From positions 1 to 5,839 of the forward strand of contig JALOPA010000185.1 in assembly GCA_025454125.1 (NCBI GenBank): a stretch of 5,839 nucleotides of DNA, given 5' to 3'. Source of the DNA: Thermodesulfobacteriota bacterium (lineage in GTDB: Bacteria > Desulfobacterota > DSM-4660 > Desulfatiglandales > HGW-15). Every line of letters starts with the position of its first letter. The first letter of the stretch is position 1. Positions 1 to 5,832 of the stretch are shown here, piece by piece. The notes under the pieces are model-generated. The model saw nothing but the letters and a program-made list of their open reading frames with translations. It was not told the origin of the DNA and ran no database searches. The translations under genes and the position numbers were made by a program.

Positions 1-210
1 AACCTCACCCTGCTCAGGGATCAGCAGGTTGGCGATGACCGAAAGGAGAGTCGTCTTGCCTGCCCCGTTAGGACCCAGGAGGCCCCAGAACGCACCCTCG
101 GGCACGGTCAGGTCCACGCCTCTCAAGGCTTCCTTTCTCCTCTTCCTGAGCCAGCCGGCCACGAAGGTCTTTTTCAATTCTTTGGCTTCAATAGCGAAAT
201 TCACCGCCAT
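1..210 (-). CDS. ABC transporter ATP-binding protein, N-terminal part (runs off left edge)
   Basis: The reverse strand from 210 to 1 reads as 70 uninterrupted codons beginning MAVNFAIEAKELKKTF. A Walker A loop, GPNGAGKTT, lies at residues 46-54 in the context FWGLLGPNGAGKTTLLSVI, followed by IPEQGEV as in the first beta-sheet region of ABC ATPases. The FWGLLGPNGAGKTT wording resembles ATPases of ABC-2-type exporters (YadG/CcmA-like), which power a separate membrane permease; that subtype is inferred. Walker B, the signature motif and the rest of the protein lie outside the window. The chosen ATG has a purine run (GAAAAGGGG) directly against it, unusually close for a ribosome-binding site; an in-frame GTG at 225 is an alternative start adding five residues. 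The gene is divergent from the ligase at 363, so no shared function is implied. Confidence 0.9.
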   Translation of the reverse strand, partial: MAVNFAIEAKELKKTFVAGWLRKRRKEALRGVDLTVPEGAFWGLLGPNGAGKTTLLSVIANLLIPEQGEV

Positions 211-315
211 CCCCTTTTCAAGCACGTGACATTCGTCTTCAAAACTTAAGGTGCCCGAGAAAAGGTGTCAATGGAAGCGTGAGGGGCCGGAGGAAAAAGG
301 AGAGAGCAAATTTTC

Positions 316-344
316 TTGACAAAGAAAAACGGCCATGCCATCTT
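316..344 (+). promoter_or_regulatory. possible sigma70-like promoter for the ligase unit
   Basis: A perfect TTGACA (316-321) is followed after 17 bases by CATCTT (339-344), a poor match to TATAAT. Transcription would start near 351, almost on the Shine-Dalgarno sequence, giving a very short leader. Only the -35 half is convincing, so this is a weak call. Confidence 0.25.
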
Positions 345-351
345 TTGAATT

Positions 352-356
352 GGAGG
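352..356 (+). promoter_or_regulatory. Shine-Dalgarno site fixing the ligase start
   Basis: GGAGG lies six bases before the ATG at 363. The same frame is open further upstream to a GTG at 279, but that codon has no comparable site, and the residues it would add are unlike the family. This site decides the start at 363. Confidence 0.8.
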
Positions 357-362
357 CTGACC

Positions 363-2021
363 ATGGTGAAGTTTCTCGATGGATTCACTCCCTACAGGAA
401 GAACGATGCGGAGAGGTACAACCAGTTCCGGTGGTGGTCGGGCCTGACCTTCGGGGATCTGCTGGACCGGGCCGCCGACATTCATCCCGACAAAGAAGCC
501 TTTGTGGACGGCCGAACGCGCCTCACCTACGGCGAGGCCCGGGAGAAGACCAACCGACTGGCCGTCGGGCTGATGGGTTTGGGGATTCAACCCCTGGACC
601 GGGTCCTGGTCCAACTCCCCAACTGGAATGAATTCGTCTTCGCCTATTTTGCCCTGCAAAAGATAGGGGCGATCACGGTCCTGCTCATCGACCGGTATCG
701 CCAGTTCGAAATCTCACGCCTGATCAGCCTCACAGGAGCCACCTCCTGGATCGTGGCGGCGCAATACAGGAGCACGGATTACGCTCCCATCATCCGCGAC
801 GTCCTGAAGGAACATCGGACCATGAAGAGGGTGATCCCCGTGCGCGGCGAGGGGGATCAGAAGCCTTTCAAAAGCCTTGAATCGCTCATCGAGAAGGCCA
901 AGCTGACGGAGCGCAATCTGGCCAAGCTTGCTGAGCGGCGGCCGGACCCGGGCCAGGTGGCCCACATGGGACCGACCGGGGGAACCACTGGAGCGCCCAA
1001 GATCGTGCCCCGAACCCACAACAGCCTGATCAACGGCATCGCCTATTGCTCCAAGTCCTGGGAACAGAGCATCGAGGACATCAACCTGCTCGCCGGCCCC
1101 ATAGGCCATGACTTGACCTTCAGCAAAGGCTTCATGGGCACGCTGACCACTCTTGGAAAGGTGGTGTTCCTGGATTCCACGGACAACAAAGACATCTGTG
1201 AGACCATTGAACGGGAAAAGGTCACCTCGATCATCTGGGTCCCCACCCTGGCCCAGAGGCTGCTCCAGTACGAAGACCTCCAGAAGTATGATCTGAGCTC
1301 TCTGAAGAAAATGCACAGCGCAGGCGGGGCAAGCCACCCCGATCTCGTCAAGGAGGTGACGGAGCGGTTGAAGATGAAGTTCTTCAACGGATACGGCGGA
1401 ACAGAAGGGATGACCACCATCACCCGGGCCAGAGACCCGCTGGAGGTCCTCTGTACGACCGTGGGCAGGCCCACATGCCCTTATGACACCTACAAGGTGA
1501 TCGACTCGAAAGGGAAAACGCTCAAACCGGGGGCAGAGGGTGAACTGGTCCTCAAAGGCCCGGGGGTCTTCACGGGCTACTTCAACAATCCGGAAGAAAA
1601 CAAGAAGGTCTTCACCAAGGACGGGTTCTTCAGGACCGGGGATTTGGCCAGAATCAATACGAACGGCTACATCACGCTCACGGGCCGCATCAAAGAAATG
1701 ATCAACCGGGGCGGCGAGAGCATCAGCGCCACGGAAATCGAGCGGCTCATCACCCGGCATCCGGGTGTGGCGGCGGTGGCGGTCATTCCCATGCCGGACC
1801 CGCTCATGGGCGAGAGGGTTTGCGCGTATATCCAACCCAAAGGCGGGGCGCAGTTGACTTTTGACGGGATCATTTCCTTCTTGAAAGGGCAGAAGGCTTC
1901 TGTGCTTCAGCTTCCGGAACGCATCGAGTTTATCGAGGCCATGCCTTATACCGGCGCTCAAAAGACGGACAAGAGATCCTTACAGGAGGACATCGCCAAG
2001 AAGCTTCAGGCTCCCGCCTAG
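363..2021 (+). CDS. AMP-forming aryl-acid adenylate / CoA ligase (EntE/DhbE-like, ANL superfamily)
   Basis: This 552-residue cytosolic enzyme should activate a carboxylic acid with ATP to an acyl-adenylate and then, probably, to a CoA thioester. Visible ANL motifs are the P-loop GPTGGTTGAPK (203-213), RTHN just after it, GYGGTEG (343-349), FRTGDL (423-428), GYITLTGRIKEMINRGGE (435-452, hinge included) and the C-terminal PYTGAQKTDK with likely catalytic Lys534. The N-terminus (RYNQFRWWSGLTFGDLLDRAA), RTHN and QINRGGE-like hinge recall 2,3-dihydroxybenzoate-AMP ligases. No siderophore genes or carrier domain are visible, and the opposing ubiD/ubiX unit favours a CoA ligase for aromatic-acid metabolism. 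Where DhbE has the His-Asn pair contacting the substrate (AHNYPLSSP), this protein has GHDLTFSKG, with Asp250 in place of Asn, so a 2-hydroxybenzoate substrate is doubtful. The usual Gly before the catalytic Lys is Gln533. Family assignment is firm; the substrate is unknown. Confidence 0.9.
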   Translation: MVKFLDGFTPYRKNDAERYNQFRWWSGLTFGDLLDRAADIHPDKEAFVDGRTRLTYGEAREKTNRLAVGLMGLGIQPLDRVLVQLPNWNEFVFAYFALQKIGAITVLLIDRYRQFEISRLISLTGATSWIVAAQYRSTDYAPIIRDVLKEHRTMKRVIPVRGEGDQKPFKSLESLIEKAKLTERNLAKLAERRPDPGQVAHMGPTGGTTGAPKIVPRTHNSLINGIAYCSKSWEQSIEDINLLAGPIGHDLTFSKGFMGTLTTLGKVVFLDSTDNKDICETIEREKVTSIIWVPTLAQRLLQYEDLQKYDLSSLKKMHSAGGASHPDLVKEVTERLKMKFFNGYGGTEGMTTITRARDPLEVLCTTVGRPTCPYDTYKVIDSKGKTLKPGAEGELVLKGPGVFTGYFNNPEENKKVFTKDGFFRTGDLARINTNGYITLTGRIKEMINRGGESISATEIERLITRHPGVAAVAVIPMPDPLMGERVCAYIQPKGGAQLTFDGIISFLKGQKASVLQLPERIEFIEAMPYTGAQKTDKRSLQEDIAKKLQAPA

Positions 2022-2065
2022 ACCGGTAACTACCCAAACCGGAAGTTTCCTGACGAGATCCGTGG

Positions 2066-3166
2066 ATGTTAGACTCAAAAGACCTCATCGCACAGGTTCG
2101 CCACAACTGCAGCATCTCGGACTGCCGGTACGCCGGGACCTATTCCGTGTGCGGGCTGGCCCTGAGGCTGCGCGATCTCTACAAGTGGGAAAAGGGGTTG
2201 GAGCCGTGGGTCGAAGCGGACTCCTCTGTCGTTCTCCAGTGGATCGGAGAAAAAGAGGACGAGTGGGACAGACTGGAAGAAGAGGAGTTCGGCCGAATTT
2301 CCGTGGCCGGAACCACCTATGATCCCTTCGACGTGGAGGGGCTCAACGCGGTTCTCATGCCTCACGGCCTTTTCTACGGCGCGGGGTATGTGCAAGGCCT
2401 CAAACCCAGTTTTCTCCTTGCGGAGCTCCTGGAGACGAGAACCGTGGAGGGATTTCCGGTCCACGTGCTCGGCAGGGAGCACGCAAGAGATCTCATGACC
2501 GTCCCTGCCTTATCCCAAGAGCGGGCCATCCTGATCCGAAAAGAATCGGCGAGGATCTTTCTCTGGAACCTGATTTTCTTTTTGAAGAAGTCGTCGCGAG
2601 AGGCTCTTCGATTTGCCCTGGAGACCTATGGGATTCCGGACCACCACCCCAAAGCGCTCAAGGAGAACTTTGACCGCATCTGTGAAGAGGAGATCGAAGC
2701 CTACATTTACCACGAAGTAGGGGAATTGAAGGATGTGGATTTCGATCGAGAGGTGTGGCGAAACCTTTTAGGGGCGTTTCCTCACACGATCATCGAGTTT
2801 TTCGCGCGGGCCCTCAAGGACATTCTCGCCGATACGAATGACGGTGGAAAGCTGGCCTATATCGTGCGGCAGAGAAAGACGGCCTCTTTGGGACTCTATG
2901 CGGCGTTTCTGGACGGGCTCAGAAAACTTCTCTTTCCGGAGTTCATGGAGGCGTTCGGGGCGTTCAAAGAGACCCGGGACTGGGAGCGGGTAGAAGAAGC
3001 CAGGCGGAGAGGCTATGGTGCGGCGCGAGAACGCGCCCGGAGGATCACGGAGATCTTTCGATCAGGCCCTCCAAATAAGGACATGGGCTGGATGGCCGCG
3101 GAGATCGAGAAAAGCGTGCTCGAACCCCTGGGCCTCCTCAAGTGGAAAAGCGAAGCGGAGGACTAA
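2066..3166 (+). CDS. conserved-looking protein of unknown function, 366 residues
   Basis: I do not recognise a characterised family. I have a weak memory of similar uncharacterised proteins from Desulfobacterota and Geobacter-type genomes, which I cannot verify here. The N-terminus looks like a conserved block: three cysteines (15, 20, 29) spaced C-x4-C-x8-C inside CSISDCRYAGTYSVCG, then LRLRDLYKWEKGLEPW (33-48). The middle is mostly helical, with many charged and aromatic residues, and the C-terminal third is rich in Arg and Glu. I see no signal peptide; a hydrophobic stretch (IFLWNLIFFL) is too short for a confident membrane segment. The ATG is the only start after an in-frame TGA at 2051; its ribosome-binding site is poor. 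It follows the ligase by 44 bases with no obvious terminator, so cotranscription is likely. The cysteines could bind a metal or cluster, but that is speculation. Confidence 0.85.
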   Translation: MLDSKDLIAQVRHNCSISDCRYAGTYSVCGLALRLRDLYKWEKGLEPWVEADSSVVLQWIGEKEDEWDRLEEEEFGRISVAGTTYDPFDVEGLNAVLMPHGLFYGAGYVQGLKPSFLLAELLETRTVEGFPVHVLGREHARDLMTVPALSQERAILIRKESARIFLWNLIFFLKKSSREALRFALETYGIPDHHPKALKENFDRICEEEIEAYIYHEVGELKDVDFDREVWRNLLGAFPHTIIEFFARALKDILADTNDGGKLAYIVRQRKTASLGLYAAFLDGLRKLLFPEFMEAFGAFKETRDWERVEEARRRGYGAARERARRITEIFRSGPPNKDMGWMAAEIEKSVLEPLGLLKWKSEAED

Positions 3167-3188
3167 AGAAGGGATACCGTAGCCCTGC

Positions 3189-3557
3189 TTAAGGAGTGAG
3201 GAGTTCCACTTCGATGACGTCGCCGGCATTGAGGGAGAGAGCGTTTCGCACGTGGACAGGAGCAATAAGCTCCATCTTGCTCTTGGGATAGTCCGCCACA
3301 CAGGGAAAAACAATGGCCCCTTTGATTTTGCCCGCAATCAGAACCGGGTAGCACTTGGCGCTGCAAAAGGAAGCCTGCTCCGGCGTGATTTCGATTCCCT
3401 CGCGTGACTTGACGGCGTCAAAGGCCTTGAGATCCTCGGTCTCCGTGATCTCCAGGTTGAGCGTCCCGGGATAGGCGTCTATGGCCAGTTTACAGGCGAA
3501 CTGGTCCTTGACCCAGGGGACCTGGGTGAAGTCCGAAGCCACGCGGATTCCGTCCAC
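3189..3557 (-). CDS. DUF120 / CTP-dependent riboflavin kinase-like protein, N-terminally shortened by an inserted element
   Basis: Archaeal members of this family (RibK, MJ0056 type) transfer phosphate from CTP to riboflavin to make FMN. Family features are PWVKDQFACKL (14-24), PYPGTLNLEI (28-37, with the TLN residues tied to Mg/nucleotide binding), KGAIVFP followed by Tyr, and MELIAPVHVRNAL...LNAGDVIEVELL (95-120). The glycine-rich nucleotide loop of archaeal enzymes (GLGEG) reads GIRVA here, so kinase activity is not certain. The GTG at 3557 is the only ordinary start after an in-frame TGA at 3611-3609, but it omits the first beta-strand, which the same frame still encodes just upstream as IKIRGKI. 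ATT at 3578 is a possible rare start. Collapsing the flanking direct repeat restores an ATG at 3744 inside ubiX and a protein of 138 residues. It is third in the ubiD-ubiX unit, suggesting FMN supply for prFMN. It may be functional, restarted or decaying. Confidence 0.75.
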   Translation of the reverse strand: MDGIRVASDFTQVPWVKDQFACKLAIDAYPGTLNLEITETEDLKAFDAVKSREGIEITPEQASFCSAKCYPVLIAGKIKGAIVFPCVADYPKSKMELIAPVHVRNALSLNAGDVIEVELLTP

Positions 3558-3570
3558 GATTTTTCCGCGA

Positions 3571-3580
3571 ATCTTAATTG
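3571..3580. repeat. direct repeat copy 1, probable target-site duplication
   Basis: ATCTTAATTG occurs here and again at 3710-3719, bracketing the short inverted-repeat element. If the element is defined by its GATGG...CCATC ends, the duplicated target core is TTAATT (3574-3579 and 3713-3718). Either reading gives the same sequence after removal of one 139-base unit. Confidence 0.75.
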
Positions 3581-3712
3581 ATGGGTTCGTAAAAGGTCCT
3601 CCAGGTCGTCACTCCCGCGGAGGCGGGAGTCCAGAAAGCCTTGCAAAGACTGGATTCCCGCCTGCGCGGGAATGACAGAATAAGGCGTTTTTCGACTTTT
3701 TGTGAGGCCATC
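3580..3712. mobile_element. non-autonomous MITE-like element (about 133 bp) with nested inverted repeats
   Basis: The outer arms are 3580-3598 and 3694-3712; GATGGGTTCGTAAAAGGTC pairs with the complement of the right end at 14 of 19 positions. The inner arms, 3608-3634 and 3650-3676, match at 24 of 27. Each inner arm is itself a hairpin: ACTCCCGC-GGAG-GCGGGAGT (3611-3630) and ATTCCCGC-CTGC-GCGGGAAT (3654-3673). There is no room for a transposase, so movement would need one supplied from elsewhere. The CCCGC/GCGGG hairpin with GGATTCC and AATGAC flanks is a familiar look for short interspersed repeats in proteobacteria; assigning it to a particular named family is not possible here. It sits between the ubiX stop and the DUF120 frame, so its RNA could form a stable structure that affects expression of the last gene. 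Confidence 0.8.
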
Positions 3713-3719
3713 TTAATTG
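3710..3719. repeat. direct repeat copy 2, probable target-site duplication
   Basis: This is the second ATCTTAATTG, overlapping the ubiX stop codon (3713-3715). It matches 3571-3580 exactly. The flanks differ on both sides (C before and G after here; A before and A after in copy 1), so the repeat is ten bases. Confidence 0.75.
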
Positions 3720-4312
3720 GAGGTGCCTTTCGCTTTGAGGGCATTCTTGAGTTTCTTGCTTCCCCAGCGGTTGAAGAGACTGTGGTCGATGTTGAACACG
3801 TCGAGAGCCCTGCCGACCGTGTGGTTGATAATGTCGTCCAGGGTCTTGGGGAGAAAGTAGAAAGCCGGGATGGGCGGGAGAATCACGGCACCCGCGTCGG
3901 CCACGTTGAGCATGAGGCTCAGATGGCCCCTGTGGAGAGGGGTCTCCCTCACCACAAGCACCAGTTTTCGCCTCTCCTTGAGCGTCACGTCGGCTGCGCG
4001 GATCAGGAGATTTTCATTGTAGGAATTGGCAATGGCGGAGAGACTCTTGATGGAGCAGGGGATGACGACCATGCCTTCCGTGTGAAAAGACCCGCTCGAT
4101 ATGTCGGCGCCCACGTCTTCCATGTTGTAAGTGACCGTGGCCAGGGCTTTCACCTGCTCCAAGGTGTAGTGCGTTTCCATGCGGATGGTTTTCTCCGCCG
4201 AGGTGGAGATGACCAGGTGTGACTCCACATCGGATTTGGAAAGGAACTCCAGCAGCCTGATCCCGTAAATGGCGCCTGTGGCCCCTGTGAGGCCTATCAC
4301 GAGTCTTCTCAT
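3713..4312 (-). CDS. ubiX: UbiX-family flavin prenyltransferase
   Basis: This 199-residue enzyme should transfer a dimethylallyl group from dimethylallyl phosphate to FMN, forming the prenylated FMN cofactor used by UbiD decarboxylases. Diagnostic segments are the N-terminal Rossmann-like GLTGATGA (7-14), SGSF (73-76), MVVIPCSIKSLSAIANSYNE (81-100), VVRETPLHRGHLSLML (120-135) and the C-terminal PPIPAFYFLP block. Length is normal for the family. The ATG overlaps the ubiD stop as ATGA (4312-4309), and GGAGG lies five bases upstream inside the end of ubiD, so the two genes are probably translationally coupled. The gene end was close to or overlapped the original start of the DUF120 gene before the insertion at its stop codon. 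The stop codon itself is preserved within the duplicated target sequence, so UbiX is not damaged. Confidence 0.95.
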   Translation of the reverse strand: MRRLVIGLTGATGAIYGIRLLEFLSKSDVESHLVISTSAEKTIRMETHYTLEQVKALATVTYNMEDVGADISSGSFHTEGMVVIPCSIKSLSAIANSYNENLLIRAADVTLKERRKLVLVVRETPLHRGHLSLMLNVADAGAVILPPIPAFYFLPKTLDDIINHTVGRALDVFNIDHSLFNRWGSKKLKNALKAKGTSN

Positions 4313-5682
4313 TTTATCCTCCCCATGAGATCCTTCAGCACAGGAGATAACCGACGCTTCACCTCTTCAGGAACATCCACCTTCTCAAACCCTTCTTTCT
4401 TGGGGCGGGTCGCGTCCAGGCCCGTCTTGGTGGTGAGAAAGCCCTCCCCGGTCCACTTGGAGGAGGGATCAATGGGCTGGCCCCTGAGCTCAGGGATGAC
4501 GATCAAATCCCGGTCCGCCTGGAACCGCGTGGCGAGAGCCCACTCCACTTCCTGGCCGTCCTGGGGGTCCACGTCCACATCCACCACGACCACCTTCTTG
4601 ACCATGGTGAAAGAGAGCGCCAGGGTGAGGGCCCTTCGGATTTCCCCCTTGTGGTCCGTGTCCATGCTCATGACCACGTGGGAGCCGAAGGTCATGGGCG
4701 CCAGATGGATTCGCCGGAGCGAAGGGATTTCCTTTCTCATTTTGGGGATGAAGTCAAGGCCATGAACGAGGTAAAGGAGACTGTCCACCTCACGGGCCCA
4801 GGGCACGACCGCATGGTACAGAGCGCCCTTTCGATACTTGAAGCCGGTCACGTGGATGGTCGGGCTTTTGCCGAAGGCCATGTAGTAACCGCTCGATTCG
4901 CCGAGCGTACCGTCTTCCTCCTTGTCCTTGGGATCAATGTAGCCTTCAATGACGATCTCTCCACGGGCCGGGATATCCAAATCCACAGTCTCGGCCATGG
5001 TCGTCTCCACGGGCTCTCCCATGAGCCCTCCTGCCACGGAGAGCTTGTCTGTTCCTGCGGGGACTTTGAAGATGGAGGCGATGAAAACCGCAGGAGGAAC
5101 GCCTATCACCGTGGCGATTTCCTTCTTCTTGCCTGCTTTCCTTTGCATCGCGTAGATGTCGGCGAGGGGCGGGTTGAGGAGGGAGATGCCGAGGGTGTCC
5201 TTGCCCCTCACCTCCATGCGATGGAGCCCCCGGCCGGTCACTCCGGTCTCAGGGTCTCTGGCTGAAGAGATGCCTGACGTGATGTAAGGCCCTGTGTCTT
5301 TGGAGTAGTGCGTCAGAGCAGGAAGGACCTTGAGAAGGTCCACTTTACCCTTGGGCATGGAGACCCAGTCCGCCGGGTCTTCTGAGATCGAAACAGGGGG
5401 GATCCTCTTTTCCAGCCTCGGGATCACGTCTTCGAGAAGACGCTCTTCTTCAAGCCCCAGGGCAAGAGAAAGGCGCCTGATGGTTCCGAAGAGATTTCCC
5501 ACGACGGAGATCTCAAAGCCCTTGGCCTTTCTGAAAAGCACGGCCGGAGCTTTTCTCTTCCCCAGCTCGGAGATGACCGCGGAGATCTCGTATTTCGGAT
5601 CAAAGGGCTTTGAAAGGGAGAGCAGCTCTCCCTCCTTCCTGAGCACCTTGACAAAGTCTCTGAGCGTCCGATGAGTTTTCAA
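4309..5682 (-). CDS. ubiD: UbiD-family prFMN-dependent (de)carboxylase, atypical active site
   Basis: UbiD-family enzymes add or remove carboxyl groups on aromatic or unsaturated acids with prenylated FMN. Family signs are LRDFVKVLRKEGELL (7-21), DTGPYITSGISSARDPETG (129-147), IGVPPAVFIAS, IPARGEIVIEGYI (237-249), GTLGESSGYY (258-267), VEWALATRFQADRD and TKTGLDATRP (418-427). At 457 residues it is about 40 shorter than E. coli UbiD. Arg155 (LHRMEV) and Glu262 fit two catalytic positions, and Glu242 fits one metal ligand. By eye, the Asn ligand is Gly150, the His ligand is Pro172, and the first Glu of the EGPFGE-like motif is Asp257. These are hand alignments. Physiological ubiquinone synthesis is less likely than aromatic-acid or aryl-CoA (de)carboxylation, given the ligase nearby. 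The start is TTG at 5682: no ATG or GTG lies between it and an upstream in-frame TGA, and a good ribosome-binding site precedes it. Confidence 0.92.
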   Translation of the reverse strand: MKTHRTLRDFVKVLRKEGELLSLSKPFDPKYEISAVISELGKRKAPAVLFRKAKGFEISVVGNLFGTIRRLSLALGLEEERLLEDVIPRLEKRIPPVSISEDPADWVSMPKGKVDLLKVLPALTHYSKDTGPYITSGISSARDPETGVTGRGLHRMEVRGKDTLGISLLNPPLADIYAMQRKAGKKKEIATVIGVPPAVFIASIFKVPAGTDKLSVAGGLMGEPVETTMAETVDLDIPARGEIVIEGYIDPKDKEEDGTLGESSGYYMAFGKSPTIHVTGFKYRKGALYHAVVPWAREVDSLLYLVHGLDFIPKMRKEIPSLRRIHLAPMTFGSHVVMSMDTDHKGEIRRALTLALSFTMVKKVVVVDVDVDPQDGQEVEWALATRFQADRDLIVIPELRGQPIDPSSKWTGEGFLTTKTGLDATRPKKEGFEKVDVPEEVKRRLSPVLKDLMGRIK

Positions 5683-5686
5683 TAGA

Positions 5687-5692
5687 CTCCTC
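5687..5692 (-). promoter_or_regulatory. Shine-Dalgarno site supporting the TTG start of ubiD
   Basis: On the minus strand GAGGAG lies four bases before the TTG at 5682. With the protein beginning KTHRTLRDFVKVL, as UbiD proteins usually do, this supports the rare start codon and argues against a longer protein. Confidence 0.7.
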
Positions 5693-5754
5693 GCTTTCTG
5701 CCAGGGTTCTGAAAAGCTTTCCTTGCGATCAGGTTGTCTCTTGCATCACGCCGC

Positions 5755-5832
5755 AGGCACAAAGGGACAAAAATGCAAAGGCACAAAGCAGAGAAGAGAG
5801 ATACAGAGGGACATAAGCACAGAGGCACAAAG
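5755..5832. repeat. degenerate short repeats, unit AGGCACAAAG
   Basis: AGGCACAAAG occurs exactly at 5755-5764, 5779-5788 and 5823-5832, with imperfect relatives between (GGGACAAAAATGCAAAG, AGAGGGACATAAGCACAG). The tract is purine-rich and probably continues past the window. It lies upstream of ubiD. I see no convincing promoter in 5683-5839, although the tract may obscure one. Confidence 0.65.

Noticed and set aside
279..362. Upstream extension of the ligase to a GTG at 279
   Set aside because: The added residues are unlike the family, and the GGAGG at 352-356 is placed correctly only for the ATG at 363.
714..1961. Long open frame (415 codons) on the minus strand opposite the ligase
   Set aside because: It lies wholly within a gene with complete ANL motifs, its translation is rich in His, Arg, Gly and Asp without any recognisable motif, and such antisense frames are usual in GC-rich genes.
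3481..3675. 64-codon plus-strand open frame crossing the DUF120 gene and the element
   Set aside because: It spans an element boundary and is antisense to a recognised family protein; its tail simply reads the palindromic repeat.
3608..3676. The two hairpin arms considered as a small CRISPR array or rho-independent terminator
   Set aside because: The arms are inverted, not direct, with a 15-base spacer, so not CRISPR. No T-run directly follows either hairpin on either strand; the nearest plus-strand TTTTT is 14 bases past the stem.
3641..4222. 193-codon open frame on the plus strand opposite ubiX
   Set aside because: It begins inside the repeat element and runs antisense to a convincing UbiX; the composition (many His, Val, Asp, Gly) is that of a shadow frame.
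4309..5682. UbiD as the ubiquinone-pathway 4-hydroxy-3-polyprenylbenzoate decarboxylase
   Set aside because: The protein is shorter and its metal-site and first-Glu motifs differ from E. coli UbiD, no other ubiquinone genes are visible, and a ligase of aromatic-acid type is nearby. It is not excluded outright.
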